A DNA stretch of 64,000 bases from Atriophallophorus winterbourni (taxonomy: Eukaryota; Platyhelminthes; Trematoda; Plagiorchiida; Microphallidae), in assembly GCA_013407085.1 (NCBI GenBank), contig JACCGJ010023095.1:34817-98816 (forward strand), written 5' to 3'. Shown here piece after piece: positions 60,375 to 64,000 of the stretch. A program made the translations under genes and the position numbers. Numbering within the stretch: the first letter of the stretch is position 1; each line of letters begins with the position of its first letter. The notes under the pieces were generated by a model. The model saw only the letters and a program-made list of their open reading frames with translations, did not search any database and had not been told where the DNA came from.

Positions 60375-61030
60375 CCTAAGCCCAGAAAACAGACTGATGC
60401 ATCCATTCTAAATCCTTTAACTTCCGACCTCTGTGTTGTTCGTTTTATCATCATCAATGCTAGATCAATTATGCCTAAATTCTATACACTAAAATCTTAC
60501 CTTTCTTCTAAACCGTATACATTATTCTTATAACTGAATCACGGACTCGTGATGGTCACTCTGATTCTAAGCTCATCATGCTCAACTACCAGATATTTAG
60601 TAGAAACCGCAATCTAAAACGAGGTGGCGGTTGCCCTATTTATGAGCATTCAATATTCGATGCCTATAGGCTAACATCTTAGAATTTACCAGAACTCAAA
60701 TATTCATTATAAATAGAACTATTTATGCTAGATGTTTTAATAGGTTGCATCTACTACACACTAGGTTCAACTTGATCTAATCTAAATACATTAACTCAAG
60801 CTTTTATCGAAGCGTCCTTACATCATACACGCCATAAAATTATAGCCGGTGACCTCAACATGCTTAATTTAAACTATCAAGAACGAAGTAAAGTTAGCTC
60901 TCATACAAATTTTATAAAAACATTTTACATAATTGGTCACAAACAATTTATTTATAGACCCACTATAAAGGGAAATATTTTTGACTTAGTTTATACTTTA
61001 AATATAGATCCAACCAATATTGCCTACCCT
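60375..61030 (+). pseudogene. CR1-like LINE, endonuclease
   Basis: LCVVRFIIINARSIMPKF, ITESRTRDGHSDSKLIMLNY, RNLKRGGGCPIYEHS and IIAGDLNMLNLNYQE are endonuclease motifs I to V, followed by a GNIFDLVYTLN segment. Frameshifted several times. The catalytic core of the RT is absent. Confidence 0.72.
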
Positions 61031-61439
61031 CTTTAATAGGGATTATAAATATTATATTTCCATCAACCATGCATTTGAAAACATACCAATAAGGTCGTGG
61101 TACTTCAAGTGACGTGGTATCGTCGCGTAATATTCTCTGTCGCACATCAACAGTTATGCCAAATTTGCCGAGAATGTAGATTCAGACAATCAGTTTCTGG
61201 ACGTCTGCAATCAAAATGACAACTAAGAATTGCCTAATCAAACCAACATTTCTTTTTCCCATCTATGTTAATTATCTGCAAGTGATGTGAACCACTCTGA
61301 ACTCTTTATCTTCGTTAATAAAATAAATGTCGTCCTATCATTTTCATTTAATGAAATGCCACACACTCTGATACCGCTTAACACTGATCTTGCATCTATA
61401 TCAAGCTGAGGCGCACAATATGGATGAGAATATTCAGCT

Positions 61440-62190
61440 CCTAAGACACAATATATGGGATTACGCTGCTTAATCCCCTGTGACACACTTACATTAAATG
61501 GCTCAACCATAAATCATTCTGCAGAAGTAAGGGACCTCGGATGTAGGTATTTCTCTTCTCTCAACTTTAATTATCAAGCGAGACATCTCCTCGCGAGAGC
61601 ACGAAAAAACTTTGGCCTAATTAACCATAAATTATTCTTACGCGTAAGTAAAATTGCTCTATATAAAATGAAGTTACTGCCAATTCTTGATTAATGTAAT
61701 ATCATATATTCCCACATGAGGAGGCGTGATTGTTTTCTTTTAGAGAGACCTCAACGTTCTTTCACCAAAATAACTTTGAGCCATTCCAACCCTTTGCTTT
61801 ATCTTTAAAGGTGTAAGTTGCTGAGTGTCGAACCACTATGTTTACGCAGAATTCGTCTGAATCTGCTTCTTTTCTTCCGAATCATTACCCAGCAGCGAGT
61901 TAAGCTTCAGTCTGGCATGCGCTTTCGCGATTATATTCAATATGATCTGCGCATTCAACAAGACTATTGAATATCCCTTTGTCTCGTGCTATAGTAAGAC
62001 GTAACTTCTTCATAATTAGAAATGCAAAACTTTGGAATTCTCTTCCTCTACACTTCCGTATGTGCACATCTACAGAAAAATTTGAAACGCTTGTAGGAAC
62101 ACTTACCGTTCACTCACTATCCCAAGTCCTTAAGATAAACTCTTCTCTAGACATTCTATACACTCATGGGATCACAGGTTTCTAATTCCA
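61440..62190 (+). pseudogene. CR1-like LINE, RT C-terminal part
   Basis: LNGSTINHSAEVRDLGCRYF, RARKNFGLINHKLFLRVSK, then RRNFFIIRNAKLWNSLPLHF and a terminal LDILYTHGITGF. It is homologous to 58,568-59,240 and shares the unusual C-terminal ending. It probably belongs to the same element as 59,444-61,030 with an internal deletion or replacement of about 400 bp. Confidence 0.78.
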
Positions 62191-62899
62191 CATCTTTCTG
62201 CATATATTAGTATATCATACATACAGGCTACGGTGTGGACGTACAAATTTGTGCTCTCATACTTTTGGATCTTATTGCTCGATCTATTGACGGATCTAGA
62301 CGGTTTTTATGTAATTGAACTCGTCTTAACTTCCTCATTCGGAATATACTATTTTTGTTATGAGGGCACCATCGAACGAACTATCGATTAATCGACCAAT
62401 CAAGATCGATGGTGAGTTCCAATTGTGATTTTTATTCACTGTGATATTCACAAATTTGCTCAATTGTGATACTCTGTGCATTCGGTGAATACACGAGTTC
62501 AGTGACGGTTGCGTTCTCTCTGACCACAAGGGCTGGGCCAACACTAGTGCAGCACAGATATAACAATTTTCAAGTCAGACAAACGTGAATTCTTGAAAAT
62601 TAGAACTTCCAGTTTCTACCTAACATTGCATACGCGTGAAACATTGCTTCCAATTCAGAATAACGCAACAACTCGGATACCATCAGAAAGATCTCGCTAT
62701 TTGGTATTTACTGACAGTTTTTTCAACACTGTCGGATTAAATCTCACAGAACAGACTTCACGTGAAAGTGTACGCCATTTTACTGTCAGTTGGATTGCAC
62801 TGCATCACATCCACTCGTTATTGCACTCCATCGAGAGACACCGATCGATAATCGACCGCTTCGCTCAGTGTATCGACTCGATCTCGTGAAATTGTAACG
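62191..62899. other. Probable 5' untranslated region of the next LINE
   Basis: No coding domain. It directly precedes the ORF1 start at 62,900. Confidence 0.4.
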
Positions 62900-64000
62900 A
62901 TGACTGACAACGTGACCTTGAACGGACCCGACGTGGCCTTAAACGGACCTGACAACGAGGCTTGTAAAAAGTGCAAACTTTGTCAAAAGCTGGTAAATCC
63001 CAGATCGCGTCAAGTTAAATGTTACTTGTGTTCAATTGCTATTCATGCGAACTTTGAAAAGTATTTATTACCCGAATCTGTGACTCTAATTAATAATGAA
63101 AAATAACCAGGCATCTGCTATATATGTAATCCATGCAGATTGAAAGTAACTAATGATTTATCAAGATCCAAAAACTCTGATTCAATTATGGAAAGTCGCA
63201 TGTTCGCTGTAGAGGCGAACCTTAAACGGCTTGAAAACACGTTAGAGTCTTTCCAAACATTTGCATGTCAGGAAACGCTCAAACCAATTCTAAACGCAGT
63301 CCGTAACCACATCAACCGCAAGAGTTATAGGGAAGCGCTAACTACTACGCAAACGCTGATTTCTCCAGAAATCGACCAAGGTCCCTTCCAACTGCTCGGT
63401 ACGACCGATGAGTCTGCAAATCAAACCTGTAGTCAAGTGAATGAGAGTTCTAAATTATCGAAGGATGTACATAAGCTTAGACCGAAACTTTTGAACACTA
63501 AAACCCCCAAAAGACAAACATTGATGATCTAACGGTAATTTTTAGTAATCTCATTGAATCAACTTCGCCATCGCTTAAGCAACGCGAAGCAGATAATAGG
63601 AAACAATGGAATGACCTTTGCAGATGCTTAGACTGCCTCACTGACGCGATTGTTTAGACTTCCGAACTCACCTCGGGGAACACACCCAGGTTACTGCGTT
63701 GTAATGCTCATGTCAGTCCAAGATGAGAAAATGGGTTGCTCGCCCTCATTCCCTCTTAGTTTTAAACAAATCGACTGTGCGAATATTTCCGGACAACCCT
63801 TTTGAAGAACGGCAAATGCGTCGTAATAAATACGGAAAATAGCAAAGAGGCTAACAATCGCATAGCTTGTTTATAGTTCATGGTGTACCCATTCCGAAAG
63901 AAGTGGAATCCACACGTCTGCTCACGATTGCAGTCTAGGGGAGATTTTTACAAGAGACCTAGGTTGAAGACAAAACTTAATAACGACTCATGTTATGCGC
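62900..64000 (+). pseudogene. LINE ORF1 with PHD-like cysteine motif, incomplete
   Basis: The N-terminus has CKKCKLCQKLV, VKCYLCSIAIH and, after a stop at 63,104, CYICNPCRLKV. Together this is a PHD-type arrangement of cysteines and a histidine, found in ORF1 proteins of CR1-group LINEs. A helical part (NLKRLENTLESFQTFACQE) follows to 63,532, then decayed frames with VRIFPDNPFEERQMR and LFIVHGVPIPKEVES near 63,890. The element runs off the right edge. Confidence 0.6.

Overview
This is a eukaryotic nuclear window, most likely from a parasitic flatworm and probably a digenean trematode. The reasons are very dense RTE, CR1-like and Gypsy retroelement relics of flatworm type, hammerhead ribozymes carried by short repeats (known from schistosome SINEs), AT-rich introns, and a host gene whose first intron is only about 29 bases. 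I see no prokaryotic operons, CRISPR array, rRNA or functional tRNA gene. The species cannot be fixed from the sequence alone.

Only one host gene is convincing. It is a DHX36-type DEAH/RHA helicase on the minus strand, from a start codon at 42,474 to a stop at 13,927. I could assemble 20 coding exons by matching splice sites, reading phase and family motifs, giving about 1,016 residues. It begins with the DHX36-specific, G-quadruplex-binding type motif, followed by helicase motifs I to VI, the winged-helix/HA2 region, the OB-fold and a DHX36-like C-terminal tail. One 47-nt exon is tentative. Its introns hold a CR1-like LINE (14.4-17.3 kb), a decayed full-length RTE LINE (33.1-36.9 kb), LINE tails, SINE-like repeats and several hammerhead motifs.

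The left flank (1-13 kb) is a nested repeat island. A unit made of an RTE tail, a SINE-like repeat, unknown sequence, a TA microsatellite and a LINE fragment occurs twice (about 198-6,706 and 7,036-10,685). The first copy carries a 2.76-kb Ginger/KRBA2-like DNA transposon (2,521-5,279) inside its TA tract, with long inverted repeats built of palindromic monomers. The second copy is the matching empty site. Next come a second repeat family, a decayed LINE reverse transcriptase piece, a hammerhead motif and a perfect 22-bp hairpin.

The right flank (43-64 kb) is a retroelement graveyard. It has an RTE copy with a twin-priming type inversion (43.4-44.55 kb), a CsRn1-like or related Gypsy with gag and protease (45.9-47.3 kb) fused in frame to a CR1-like reverse transcriptase, and an RTE inserted into that CR1 with a 10-bp target duplication (47,829-49,127). 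Beyond these lie a Rex/CR1-like fragment (50.3-51.5 kb), a second Gypsy (51.6-54.95 kb), Gypsy debris (56.8-57.8 kb), two related LINEs in opposite orientation (58.6-59.24 and 59.44-62.19 kb), and the start of another LINE whose ORF1 has a PHD-like cysteine motif (62.9 kb to the end).

The most interesting signals are the hammerhead ribozyme elements, the Ginger-like transposon with its paired empty site, and the complete DHX36 gene assembled through this repeat load.
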